Assembly: GCA_018105865.1 (NCBI GenBank)
Contig: CM030867.1
Span: 5,628,369 to 5,692,368 of the forward strand
DNA from: Metaphire vulgaris
Lineage: Eukaryota > Annelida > Clitellata > Crassiclitellata > Megascolecidae
DNA: 64,000 bases
Direction of reading: 5' to 3'
Shown here: piece by piece, positions 42,515-51,907 of the stretch
Position numbering within the stretch: the first letter of the stretch is position 1
Layout: every line of letters starts with the position of its first letter
The notes under the pieces: generated by a model
Databases searched by the model: none
What the model was told of the DNA's origin: nothing
What the model saw: only the letters and a program-made list of their open reading frames with translations
Made by a program: the position numbers and the translations under genes

Positions 42515-43000
42515 TAAAATCACATCCTGCCAATTCTCCTATATGGTTCTGAGACTTAGACTCTGCTTACACGAGACTCTCAAAGACTACAGGCATTCCA
42601 TATGCACTGCCAGAGACAGCTTCTCTGCATTCGCTGGTTTGACTTCGTGACCAATGAAGCAGTCTCCAAACAGACTGCCCTCCTGCCAGTGACAGAAATT
42701 ATCACGCGACGCCGTCTGTCTCTCTTCAGTCATGTGGCTCGCCAAGACAACAACATTCCGGCCCACCGCGCTCTCGTCTGCGCTATTACTCGACGCACCG
42801 AGACGCGCCCTCCTACGAGCTGGAGAAGACCTCCTGGCAGACCACGCCGTACATGGCCCCAGCAGATTGGTGATGGTCTTCCTTCCACAATTTTTCATGA
42901 ATGGCACTCGGCCATCGGTCGCGGTCACAACTCGCGCAACACGAGATTGGCACAACGGACCTCTGTCGTCCATGTGAACTAATGAATGAATGAATGAAAA
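42515..43000 (+). mobile_element. LINE C-terminal fragment (RRRLSLFSHVAR type)
   Basis: The plus-strand frame contains QAFHMHCQRQLLCIRWFDFV, TNEAVSKQTALLPVTEIITR, RRLSLFSHVARQDNNIPAHR, then PSWRRPPGRPRRTW-like residues (here TSWRRPPGRPRRTWPQQIG) and a stop near 42980. This is the C-terminus of a Jockey/RTE-like family widespread in marine invertebrates. The tail is (AATG)n at 42981-43000. Confidence 0.8.
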
Positions 43001-43120
43001 TCACATTGCCATTAAATTAAAAAGAAACCAGCTCATAAGTTTAGAGGTAAACCAATCAAACCAAAAAAAGTTATGCCCTGACACAGCACAACACTGCTCT
43101 ATCCATTATTCTTTCCTCAC

Positions 43121-43233
43121 CTGCATTATGACTTAGTGGAAGCTCAAGTGCTAAGAATCTTTCTGTGTTTTTTTTCTCATCTCCAGAAATCAGCTTCTTT
43201 TCATTCAGTAAATGCCAAAGTTCTGATTTCAGT
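43121..43233 (-). CDS. FSIP1: FSIP1-like gene, exon LKSELWHLLNEKK
   Basis: This 113-nt exon has its acceptor at GCTTTTCTAG before 43233 and its donor at GCAG then GTGAGG after 43121. One leading nucleotide completes a Gln codon begun by the exon at 61117; one trailing nucleotide begins a Gly codon. The 37 full codons are LKSELWHLLNEKKLISGDEK followed by KNTERFLALELPLSHNA. In FSIP1, as I recall, a RIKLWEELKSAK-like helix is followed by ENTKKFLSL, the same spacing. It is probably coiled-coil. No stop is present; neighbouring intron sequence is AT-rich without repeats for several hundred bases. Confidence 0.85.
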
Positions 43234-44036
43234 CTAGAAAAGCAATCACCGATTTTACCAGTTACTATTAATCAATCCATTACTGAGCATGAGTGAATCA
43301 ATATTTCATACACTAAGACAGAAAACATCAAATAAAACTTAACTGTCTAAGACTTCAAAGTTTTATGCATCAATTCATTTCAAATTTCACACACAAGCAA
43401 ATCAGAACACAACAATTAGCATTCTAAATCAGTAAGTAAATAAAATCTAGTGAATTTCAATAGAGCTTTTGAAAACAGGCACTGTAGTAATTGCTTATTA
43501 CTAAGCACTTAATCTACCATTGAAATAGCTAAAGTCAAAGATTAGTGGTCAGCTGGGCAAGGTCAATTAAAGAGATCAGTCAGAGAGGGAGTGGTGCGAG
43601 GCATGCAAAATTTCATATAAGACGTGTTTTAAATATGTGAAAATTCAAAATACGGTATGGCAGTACCTCCAGATTTTCTTGAGGGAGAACATGGCTGATG
43701 AGGGGAGGGAGATGCGTTGTTTGAGGTCCTCATTACAGTGCCTGTCAGACACCACATTCTGTCAATATTGATACCAAGTTCACATTGTAAAGCTGCAACA
43801 AGGTGTTGGATATGAACAGTTCAAGCTAAGGCCCACAATCGATTTCTCTCCAGAGGATTATCACTGCTATATTGTTGTAAAGATTAAAACCACATGAAAT
43901 GCTACATAAACTGCCGGTCCTTTGCACACATCACCAATTTTCCCTGCATTTACTCCAACCATTACAAAGGTCATCACTGTCATCATGTCTTCCCCGAAAA
44001 ATCAATGCTACTCTGATCCATTCCATACATAGCTGC
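43234..44036. other. Intronic sequence, no recognised feature
   Basis: Eight hundred bases upstream of the exon acceptor show no transposon end, open frame or tandem repeat. This is one of the few stretches of apparently unique intron. Confidence 0.45.
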
Positions 44037-45066
44037 ATAACCCGTTAAAGGGGGGAATTAATTTTTACAAGACGTTACCAATTTGGGTAATTAATTTTGG
44101 GGCAAAGCGTTTGTTTGAACTGTGAACGTGTACTTTTAAAACTTACTATATTTCAGGCTATATAGAAGCTACAAAGATGTGGTTTGCATCATTGTTTAGC
44201 ATTTTTATTGTACTTACCATCCACCCGTGCCAAAAAAAATTTCTGGGGTTGGGCCCACTCTACAGGCCAAAATATGACCCCCTCCCAAAAAATAAGTTCA
44301 AAGGTCAATAACTTTTTTTTTCAGTGGTGACCCCTAGGTTCAGCGGCAAAGTTGTAGGTGGGTGTCTTTGGGACAGATTAGTTCAAAAATTTTGAAGATC
44401 GGGCCCAATTTATGGGAGTTATGATGTTTCTAGACCAGGCACCCGTTGCTTGGAGAAGTGAAATTATTTGCGAGAATCTTGAAATCTGAAACACCTTACC
44501 TTGCAGGCTATATAGAAGCTACAAAGATGTGGTTTGCATCATTGTTTAGCATTTTTATTGTACTTACCATCCATCCGTGCCAAAAAATATTTTTGGGGTT
44601 GGGCCCACTCTACAGGCCAAAATATGACCCCCTCCCAAAAAATAAGTTCAAAGGTCAATAAAAACATTTTCAGTGGTGACCCCTAGGTTCAGCGGCAAAG
44701 TTGTAGGTGCATGTCTTTGGAACAGATCAGTTCAAAAATGTTGAAGATCGGGCCCAATTTATGGGAGTTATGATGTTTCTAGACCAGGCACCCGTTGCTC
44801 GGAGAAGAGAAATTTTTTGCGAGAATCTTGAAATCTGCAGGCTATATAGAAGCTACAAAGATGTGGTTTGCATCATTGTTTAGCATTTTTATTGTACTTA
44901 CCATCCATCCGTGCCAAAAAAGAAATCAAATCAAGAAAACGTTTTTAAACAACGAATACTGTGGTGGAAGAGCAAAACAGTTGCGCGACGTTTTAAAACG
45001 TTGAACCCCGTTCGCATATGATTTCCAGGCGACGTTTATAAACGTCGAACCCTGGTAACAGGCTAA
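44037..45066 (+). mobile_element. Non-autonomous piggyBac-type TTAA element (E), decayed ends
   Basis: The left end ATAACCCGTTAAAGGGGGG and the right end, inverted, TTAGCCTGTTACCAGGG match elements B and C, but the target TTAA has mutated to ATAA and CTAA. Three units starting CAGGCTATATAGAAGCTACA at about 44155, 44505 and 44837 give periods near 350 and 333 bp; the last unit is cut short near 44923. Palindromes lie at 44986-45002 (ACGTTTTAAAACGT) and 45030-45047 (CGACGTTTATAAACGTCG, perfect). No transposase is present. Confidence 0.72.
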
Positions 45067-45105
45067 GGACTTATTGACATCTGCATGCTTTCTACCTTTC
45101 ATTTT

Positions 45106-45198
45106 CATCTTTCTACCTTTTATCTTTCCCATAGCTATTTTAAGAAAGGCTAAGCGCCTAAGAATAAGCAACTACTGTTGTACTGCTTTCCAAAGCGC
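45106..45198 (+). mobile_element. L2/CR1 3' tail, left part (continues 46390-46435)
   Basis: CCCATAGCTATTTTAAGAAA, GGCTAAGCGCCTAAGAATAA and GCAACTACTGTTG match the 3' end of the LINE at 16013-18647. The tail resumes after the hAT insertion at 46390 with CAAAGCGCTATATAAATCCA, then (ACTT)-type repeats. Confidence 0.75.
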
Positions 45199-45590
45199 CA
45201 GAGATGTAGCAAGTACACAATGCTTCAAGTACAAGTACAAGTACAAGTACCTGGCCTCCGAGTACAAGTACAAGTACAAGTACTTGCATTCCAAAAACTC
45301 CGAGTACAAGTACAAGTACAAGTACCTGGCCTCCGAGTACAAGTACAAGTACAAGTACCTGGCCTCCGAGTACAAGTACAAGTACAAGTACCTGGCCTCC
45401 AAGTACAAGTACACGTACAAGTACAAGTACTGAAGATTACTGTGGTAACTAATCCATAAGACTGCGAGTACAAGTATAAGTAGAGAAGCCTCAAGTACAA
45501 GTACCGATCCTCATAGCCAAATACAAACAGCAAGTAGGCCTACACTTTATTAACGGGTAGCTGTTTGTCATGGTTATTCAATAAAATGGT

Positions 45591-45820
45591 GCTAGAACAA
45601 AATGTCCGATGACAAAATGTCACGAAAAAATGTCACGGACAAAATGTCATTGGGACAAAATGTCAGCGGAAAAAAGTCAGCGGACAAAATGTCATCCTAA
45701 CTCTAACCCTAACACTAACCCTAAACCGTGACATTTTGTCTGCTGACATTTTGTCCCCATGATATTTTGTACATGACATTTTGTCCGTGACATTTTGTTC
45801 TTGGACATTTTGTCCGGCCA
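45591..45820. repeat. Foldback-like repeat of GGACAAAATGTC, second copy
   Basis: This is the same design as 14771-14990: left-arm ACAAAATGTC units, a central CCTAACTCTAACCCTAACAC telomere-like stretch, right-arm GACATTTTGTCC units, ending TTTTGTCCGGCCA. It is embedded in the hAT element at 45199-46389. Confidence 0.72.
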
Positions 45821-45869
45821 CGAATAAAATATTGACACTATTAGCATCTAAATATCATCACAGTGGCAC

Positions 45870-46166
45870 TTAAAAAATTAGAGATGATAGTCTTGCATCG
45901 GTCATCTTAGCCCTATGCGGTCCCGCGATCAAGCCAGCTTGGCTAAATACGCGTTGAATTGGTGCACTAGAAGCAGGCACACTAAGGGCTCTAATGACTG
46001 CATTATACAGCCTGTTGAACTCCTTTCTATTAACTTCACTGTTCCAAAATACAATGGTATCAGTGGCTTCATCATACATATTGTTGAGTTCCAGGTACTT
46101 GGCCATCTGTGAAGATGTGCTTGTCATCAAAGGAACATCATTACTGGTATCCTTGAAGTACATGTA
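45870..46166 (-). pseudogene. hAT transposase C-terminal dimerisation domain
   Basis: The minus-strand frame includes SSQMAKYLELNNMYDEATD, FNRLYNAVIRALSVPASSA, PIQRVFSQAGLIAGPHRAKM and LSSLIF before a stop at 45870. The VPASSAPIQRVFSQAG segment is the signature of the hAT dimerisation domain (Dimer_Tnp_hAT). The N-terminal BED finger and catalytic core are missing, so it is a remnant. The upstream extension of the frame into Val/Leu/Thr repeats comes from the AAGTAC array and is not protein. Confidence 0.85.
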
Positions 46167-46499
46167 ACCAGAGATGTAGCAAGTACACAATGCTTCAAGT
46201 ACAAGTACAAGTACAAGTACCTGGCCTCCGAGTACAAGTACAAGTACAAGTACTTGCATTCCAAAAACTCCGAGTACAAGTACAAGTACAAGTACCTGGC
46301 CTCCGAGTACAAGTACAAGTACAAGTACTAAAAATTTGTACTCGAGTACAACTCGAGTACAAGTACAAGTACCAAGTACTACATCTCTGCAAAGCGCTAT
46401 ATAAATCCACAAGATTTTATTTACTTACTCCAGACAACACTCCTGTCCCTCTCACTGCCCAGTGGGTGATTCCCATTATTGCAAAAACATGCAATAGTC

Positions 46500-46651
46500 T
46501 TTCTGCAACTTAAGCGATTAGGTGACTGAGGCAGCCTCAGCTGAATCTTTCCGCAAAAACCTAAAAACATATTTATTTGATAGGGTTTGACTCGACTTGT
46601 TAAGCACTCTTGTCTTGGACCTTAGTCTTGTCTATTGTGCTGAAGAAATTT

Positions 46652-46715
<64 letters not shown>

Positions 46716-46728
46716 TAATAATAATAAT
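46500..46728 (+). mobile_element. LINE 3' end with long (AAT)n tail
   Basis: ASAESFRKNLKTYLFDRV and a stop (46530-46590) is the CR1/L2 C-terminus. (AAT)n with one interruption follows at 46653-46728. Strongly 5'-truncated. Confidence 0.65.
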
Positions 46729-46736
46729 AGGTTTTA

Positions 46737-46940
46737 TCAATCAGAGCCAGCCAACTACAATCCAGTCTCCAACCTCCCCATCCTCTTATTGGAATGAATT
46801 GTAAATAAGCAACTTGTCTCCTACTTAACCTCTTGCCCAAGACTCATCAACTTATAATCAAAGTCATTTCATGGAAAAAGCAATCAAATCTATGATGATA
46901 TGGTCAACCACAGCAAAAGTGTGGCAATCACGCCATGGAT
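46737..46940 (+). mobile_element. LINE RT fragment
   Basis: The plus strand gives EPANYNPVSNLPILL and, after a stop, IVNKQLVSYLTSC. This corresponds to the YRPISNLPFLSKLLERVVNK region of CR1 RT. Short and decayed. Confidence 0.6.
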
Positions 46941-47123
46941 GGCAAGAATATTATTAGTGATTACTTACTTTTATTATTAAATGTCTAAATGTTTCACGGC
47001 TTAACTTGCTAGTTACTGTTAATAATTTAATTTAACTAATTAGTTTCTAATAATAATGTAAATTTGTACGAATTTTAATGAATTAACTTTTAATTCCTGT
47101 AAATGGACGAAGACCGCATGGTT

Positions 47124-48500
47124 ATTATTATTATTAATTCTTACAATTTCATATAGCGCAATATGCATAGCGAAGGCTAAAGTCAAGAGCGCTTAACAAG
47201 TGTCCCTAATAGGAGATGTTAAATAAATATGTTTTAAGGTTCCTAGTGAACAGTTCAGGAGATGTCGCCCTAGTCACGTCTGCCGGCAGCGAGTTCCAAA
47301 GCAAAGGGTTGCCCCTCGAAACAGACCGATCCCCAAATTTTGCTGTCGTAGACGGGGGTGGAGCCACCAATTGAGAATGGCTGCTTGATCGAAGCTGCGA
47401 GCGCCGATCAGACGACTTGGGCTTACACACAAGAGCCGTTAAGTACTCGGGGCAGAAAGGGTCATTTAACGTCCTAAATGTAAACCAGCAACGTTTAAAG
47501 GCTATACGCTCCGGAATCCGGAGCCAGTGAAGTTTGTCTCGTAATAGTGGTGTCACATGCTCATTCCACCTAGCGCCGAAGATCAGACATGCTGAAACAT
47601 TTAGCACCATCTGAAGACAGTTTAGCTGGCTGACAGGAAGTCCGAGTAAGATACTGTTACAATAATCCACTCGTGATAGAATGAGGGATCGAACCAGTTT
47701 AATCACGTCCGGTAATGGCAGGTAGCAGCGAATCTCCCGGATCCTGCGTAACTGATAGTAACAGGTGCGAGTCACATCATTTAAGTGACTGACAAACGAA
47801 AGTGACTCATCCAAAAGAACGCCTAGAAGACGTAGTTTGGTACAAGGAACAATGTCTGCATCTTCAATTGAAAACGGATTTCGTGGTATGAGATGTTTCC
47901 TTCTAGGTGTACTTAACCAGAGGAACTCAGTCTTTGCTGGATTCAGGGATAACCGATTTTCATCCGTCCACTGTTCAATCGAGAAAATACAGTCCGTGAT
48001 AGAGGACCGTAGTCGTTCGACGTCAGATGGATTATAATTACACGAGGAGTAGACCTGAACGTCATCGGCATAAGCGTGTGAAGTAAGCCCACACGATTTG
48101 ATGATTCGCCCTATATAGGACGAACAGTAGTGGGCCTAGTACCGATCCTTGTGGCACCCCACTGAGAACACGGCGCGAGTCGGACGTGCGACCATTCCAG
48201 CAAACCGATTGTGATCTAGCTGCCAGGTAGTCTCGAATCCAGGATGGCGCAACTCCATTTAAGCCGTAGGTAAGTTCAAGGTGATGAATGAGAATGTCAT
48301 GGCCTACTGTATCAAAAGCCGCAGAGAGGTCCAGGAGGCAAAGAAGGGCTAGCTGACCATTAGCGATCGCATAAACGATATCATTGTAAATACGCAAGAC
48401 CGCAGTTTCCGTAGAGTGGCCCTTCCGATAGGCCGACTGATCTTTAGGCATTAGACCATTTGACGTCAAGTAGTGGTTAGCTGTTTGTAAACAATAATTA
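47124..48500 (-). mobile_element. CR1 LINE, RT and C-terminus
   Basis: Minus strand: NHYLTSNGLMPKDQSAYRKG, HSTETAVLRIYNDIV, LDLSAAFDTVGHDILIHHLE and SGVPQGSVLGPLLFVLY (48062-48490). A frameshift near 48125 precedes HAYADDVQVYSSC-like residues. After that come VLLDESLSFVSHLNDVTRTC, YYQLRRIREIRCYLPLPDVI, SRVDYCNSILLGLPVSQLNC and KFGDRSVSRGNPLLWNSLPA, ending LKTYLFNISY at 47206. The 3' UTR has ATATAGCGC and a (TAA)n tail. DTVGHD replaces DTVDHD. 5'-truncated. Confidence 0.88.
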
Positions 48501-50540
48501 TTTTGGGTAAGCCCCGTGCGGTGTAATTTCAGTTTCCCAGCCAAAAATAACCCTTCGGTAGTTTTGATTTCAAGATGCTAAGCCTTCAGTAAAGCGATTA
48601 GAAATCGCAGTGCCGCCTAAGTCCGGGAGTTTACTTCTAAACTAACAACAATAAGTCCCTGAGCGATCGGTCACTTGACTAACAAATATTCTATCATTTA
48701 AGACCGGGAGTTTGACGCTAAACCAGCAACCCCTATCGAACCAGCAAACACTGAGCGTTCGGGCAACGACGCTACTAAATTTAGTTCCCAGGGCGGGGTC
48801 CGGTGGACGACAGCTGCAGCAGCAGTAGTCGGTTGCATCGTAGGCCTATCGTACGTGGGTACCATTGATGGCAGACCAGAATGAAAGATTGACTGCGGGC
48901 ACCGATGGCAACGGATGATAGACGCGTCTCTGATGGAGGTGGCACAATGGAAACTCTTGCCGAAGACCGTCGCATCTTTGAAGGTCGGAACGGACAGCAG
49001 CAGGGGACCGGACGGCGGCAGCAGAACCAGGCCTGTCTCACATCTGTGTGAGGCCCCGGGCACCCGGCGGCCTGCGGGGTCCTTGCTGAAGATCAGATGC
49101 TGACAAGCAAAAAAGGTCATCTCCAAATGTTTTTCAATGTTGACAAGCAAAAAAGGTCATCTCCAAACGTTTTTCAATGTTGACAAGCAAAAACGGTCAT
49201 CTCCAAACGTTTTTCAATGTTGACAAGCAAAAAAAACAAACAAAAGTCATTGCGTTTTTGCGAGGGGCCCCTAAGATGCGCGGGGTTCCGGGCACTGTGC
49301 CCGATTTTTAACACGTAAAGACGGGCCTGAGCAGAATGATGGACAGAGTGCAGGTCTGGGGCATGGCTATTTCGGAGATAGACTGGATGATGGTGATGGA
49401 GGCAGGTGGGACTGCAGCAAAGATGTACGAAATGAAGGAAAGAGCAACTGATGGTGGCTGATCAACGTTGCACCAGACCCATGGACAGGCAGCAATGAAT
49501 GCGGGTGAAAGGATGGAGGACGGCAGCCGCCGACTGGCTGGAGTCATCGCGTCTGCTTAAAAGCCACATAGCTAATTTTACCACACGTTAAGAGGCGGCC
49601 GCAGACAGCTGTTGCAAAGTCTGCCTATTCCTCGGCGCTCGGCTACCAGGGTTGATTGGTGAGGTGCTGGGCCGTAGACGAAGTCATTTATCGCCGATGA
49701 TGACAACGCTACCTAATGGGACCCTAGTTTATCCTATTGACGGCAAATGGGCAGAAAAGCAGACAGCAATCGAAAAATCTGCCTAAGGGCCGTCATAAAA
49801 TTTGCAACTCTTTGAAAATTTTCTATGACATAGATGCCGTTTTTGCACTGTTGCTGCTACTATCGTGGAGCAATAGAGCGAAGCACAGCGAATTGAAAGT
49901 GAATTAGTTTTGGAGCCCAATAAAGTGCGGAATGCTTATTGCCTCATGTCTGACATATTAAAGGCTATTGATTGCATTTCTCAGCGATGCCAGTCATTTT
50001 GGCGAGCGGGAGTGCGTCTAGCTAACGCGTCTTCGTCTGCTTTGCCAGTGTTGCCACTGTTGTCATTGTTTCTTGGTTCGTTAGTAAATAAATAAACCAA
50101 TGGAAAGGAAGCTGCATTTGTGTCTTTTTGAAGTCGCTGTGACGACGGAGTCACAGCACAAATTTGTCAGTGAAGGTCAATCTTGGCTGTGATGAAAATC
50201 GCCTACCTGTAGTCACGTTAGTGCCCAGGAGGTTAACTCTGAGCCAAGGAAGGAGACAGACGCCCGCCTGTTGGGGCACAGGGAGTCAGTTTGGCGAAAA
50301 AACCACTGGGAAAAAGAGAGGACCACCATTCATTCAGGTATGGTTGACGCCGGATTTTGGTGAAGCCACTGAGGAAACACATAGAGGCAGCTGCCTGTCT
50401 AGGAGTGAGTGCAGGAGAAACCAAGTGTGCTAAGAAGCCGCAACAGAAGAAAAACTGCAGCCTGTCTTTACGGGAGCGGAAGACTGAGAAATTACCGATA
50501 ATGAAGAGGCATAATACAAAGTCGAAACCAGTGACCAAAA
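48501..50540. other. Intronic sequence with a 40-bp tandem repeat; no gene recognised
   Basis: The 2 kb are fairly GC-rich. At 49101-49235 a 40-bp unit with TGACAAGCAAAAAAGGTCAT and CTCCAAACGTTTTTCAATGT is repeated 3.3 times. Two CCGGGAGTTT-type segments recur near 48630 and 48705. The stretches 49240-49880 and 50100-50540 contain open frames below 105 codons, none with a domain I recognise. Confidence 0.4.
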
Positions 50541-50544
50541 CATG

Positions 50545-51228
50545 TACAGAACGACCTACTCGATCTGTCGGCAGCCTTCGACTCCATCTCCATGGATCAC
50601 GAGATCCTGTCCTGACGTCTGGAACTCTCCTATGGCATTAAGGGTGGTGCCCTCAAGCGGCTGCGCCACTTCCTAACCGATCGCACACAGTCGGTGTCGT
50701 GGAATGGAACCAAAACCTGTCCACGCCTCGTGCTCAGTGGCGTGCCGCAAGGGTCAGTGCTGGGCCCACTCCTGTTTATACTGTGTGTAGCAGACATGGC
50801 GCGATCATAGAGGAGAGTGGGCTCTCCCCATATGCCTATGCCGACGACATGCAGATCATTGCCTCTTGCCCTGTCAAAGAGATGGACCAGTTGCGCGAAC
50901 GCATCATAACATGCATTGCAAGAATCAAATCTTGGACCGAGGCAAATCGGTTGGCGCTGAACCCCACAAAGACGAAGGTGCTCTGGATCACCACCCCGAA
51001 GAGGAAGCAGCTAATTAATCATGAGCCGTTCCTCATCGACCAGACCCCAGTAATACCATCGGAACGCGTTACCACACAGTATCACCAACGCGACTAATCT
51101 AGAAACTTTTACCAAGCGATCTAAAACGCACTTGTTCGGACTCTCATTCAGTACCATGTAAAGCGCTCTTGATCCTAGCCTAATATGACAATAGCACTAT
51201 ATAAGTTAGCCCATAACTAACTAACTAA
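50545..51228 (+). mobile_element. CR1 LINE with internal deletion
   Basis: RT from LLDLSAAFDSI-like residues at 50545 through YGIKGGALKRLRHFLTDRTQ, LSGVPQGSVLGPLLFILCVA, PYAYADDMQIIASCP (50830) and NRLALNPTKTKVLWITTPKR. At about 51084, just after PVIPSERV, the sequence jumps to the extreme C-terminus (NLETFTKRSKTHLFGLSFS). It then ends in GCACTATATAAG with (TAAC)n at 51211-51226. The roughly 230 residues between are missing. Frameshifts occur near 50600 and 50800. Confidence 0.75.
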
Positions 51229-51542
51229 GAAATCGCTTAAGGCATCGAGACCAAACGGTGGCCAGTGATAAGAGGAACCAGCTAAAGTGCCTCTCGGACG
51301 AGGCCAGAGCCAGGACAGTCAGAGAAACTTCAGATGAGGAAAAAATCAGGACCCTGTGCCGAGGAGCGGTCATCCTCAGTAGGCAGCCTGTCCGGCATCC
51401 ACGGACACCTCATTTGATGATTGTGAATTGGAAAGTCAAACAGACGCCGCCGAACAGGCAGAGTCGGCGCAGAAGGCAATCGGGAAACCGAGTGGGCGTT
51501 GGGGCCGCCCAAACGCCGGCCGCTCGATGAGACTGCGAGCCG
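51229..51542. other. Intronic sequence, no recognised feature
   Basis: A 90-codon Arg-rich plus-strand frame (51258-51530) has no recognisable domain and no transposon context. Confidence 0.3.
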
Positions 51543-51905
51543 GGGTTTCCACAAATGGCAGGATTGTGGTATAACGTCTTCTGAATCTTTCATTAGTGTT
51601 TTATTCATATGACTACTCTAGATTAATGGCATGAGCCACCTGCGTCGCTGCTTGCCTAGTGCCGGAGATCAGCGCCGGAAACCCTACGCTAGTTCGAGTA
51701 TGGGACTACCTTTACCTTTACATTGTCATATAATGCCTCGAAACTTCATATGGGATAAAAGACTCGGTGCTCTCATGGATTCGGAGCTACCTCACTGAAA
51801 GGACTAGGTTGGTTGGCTGTGACAACCTCAAGTCTGCTCTACGTCAGGTTTTCAGCAGTCTGTCTCAAGTCTCAGTTCTTGGGGCTCTTCTTTTTATTAT
51901 TATTT
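51543..51905 (+). mobile_element. Decayed CR1 RT fragment, related to 59.2 kb
   Basis: ACGTCTTCTGAATCTTTCAT and ATATAATGCCTCGAAACTTC also occur at 59220-59290, followed in both places by GTGACAACCTCA and GTCTGCTCTACGTCAGG. A conceptual reading gives LTERTRLVGCDN and QVSVLG-like residues, i.e. the YL-ERTQ and VPQGSVLG region of CR1 RT. Many stops. Confidence 0.5.
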
Positions 51906-51907
51906 TT

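Larger units (their letters stand above)
45199..46389 (-). mobile_element. hAT element with AAGTAC arrays
   Basis: The ends CAGAGATGTAGCAAGTAC and, inverted, CAGAGATGTAGTACTTGG are flanked by a perfect 8-bp duplication, CAAAGCGC (45191-45198 and 46390-46397). Arrays of AAGTACAAGTAC with GGCCTCCGAG spacers occupy 45210-45430 and 46185-46380. The left terminal sequence recurs internally at 46169 in direct orientation. The C-terminal part of a transposase lies inside on the minus strand (45870-46166), and a foldback repeat lies at 45591-45820. It inserted in a LINE 3' tail. Confidence 0.88.

Noticed and set aside
45172..45533. Frames of repeating VQVQ, YKYK and TCTC residues (also 46127-46513)
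   Set aside because: These are six-frame readings of the AAGTAC subterminal array of a hAT element, not genes.
46597..46840. Poly-Asn, poly-Ile and poly-Tyr frames
   Set aside because: They are translations of the (AAT)n LINE tail at 46653-46728.
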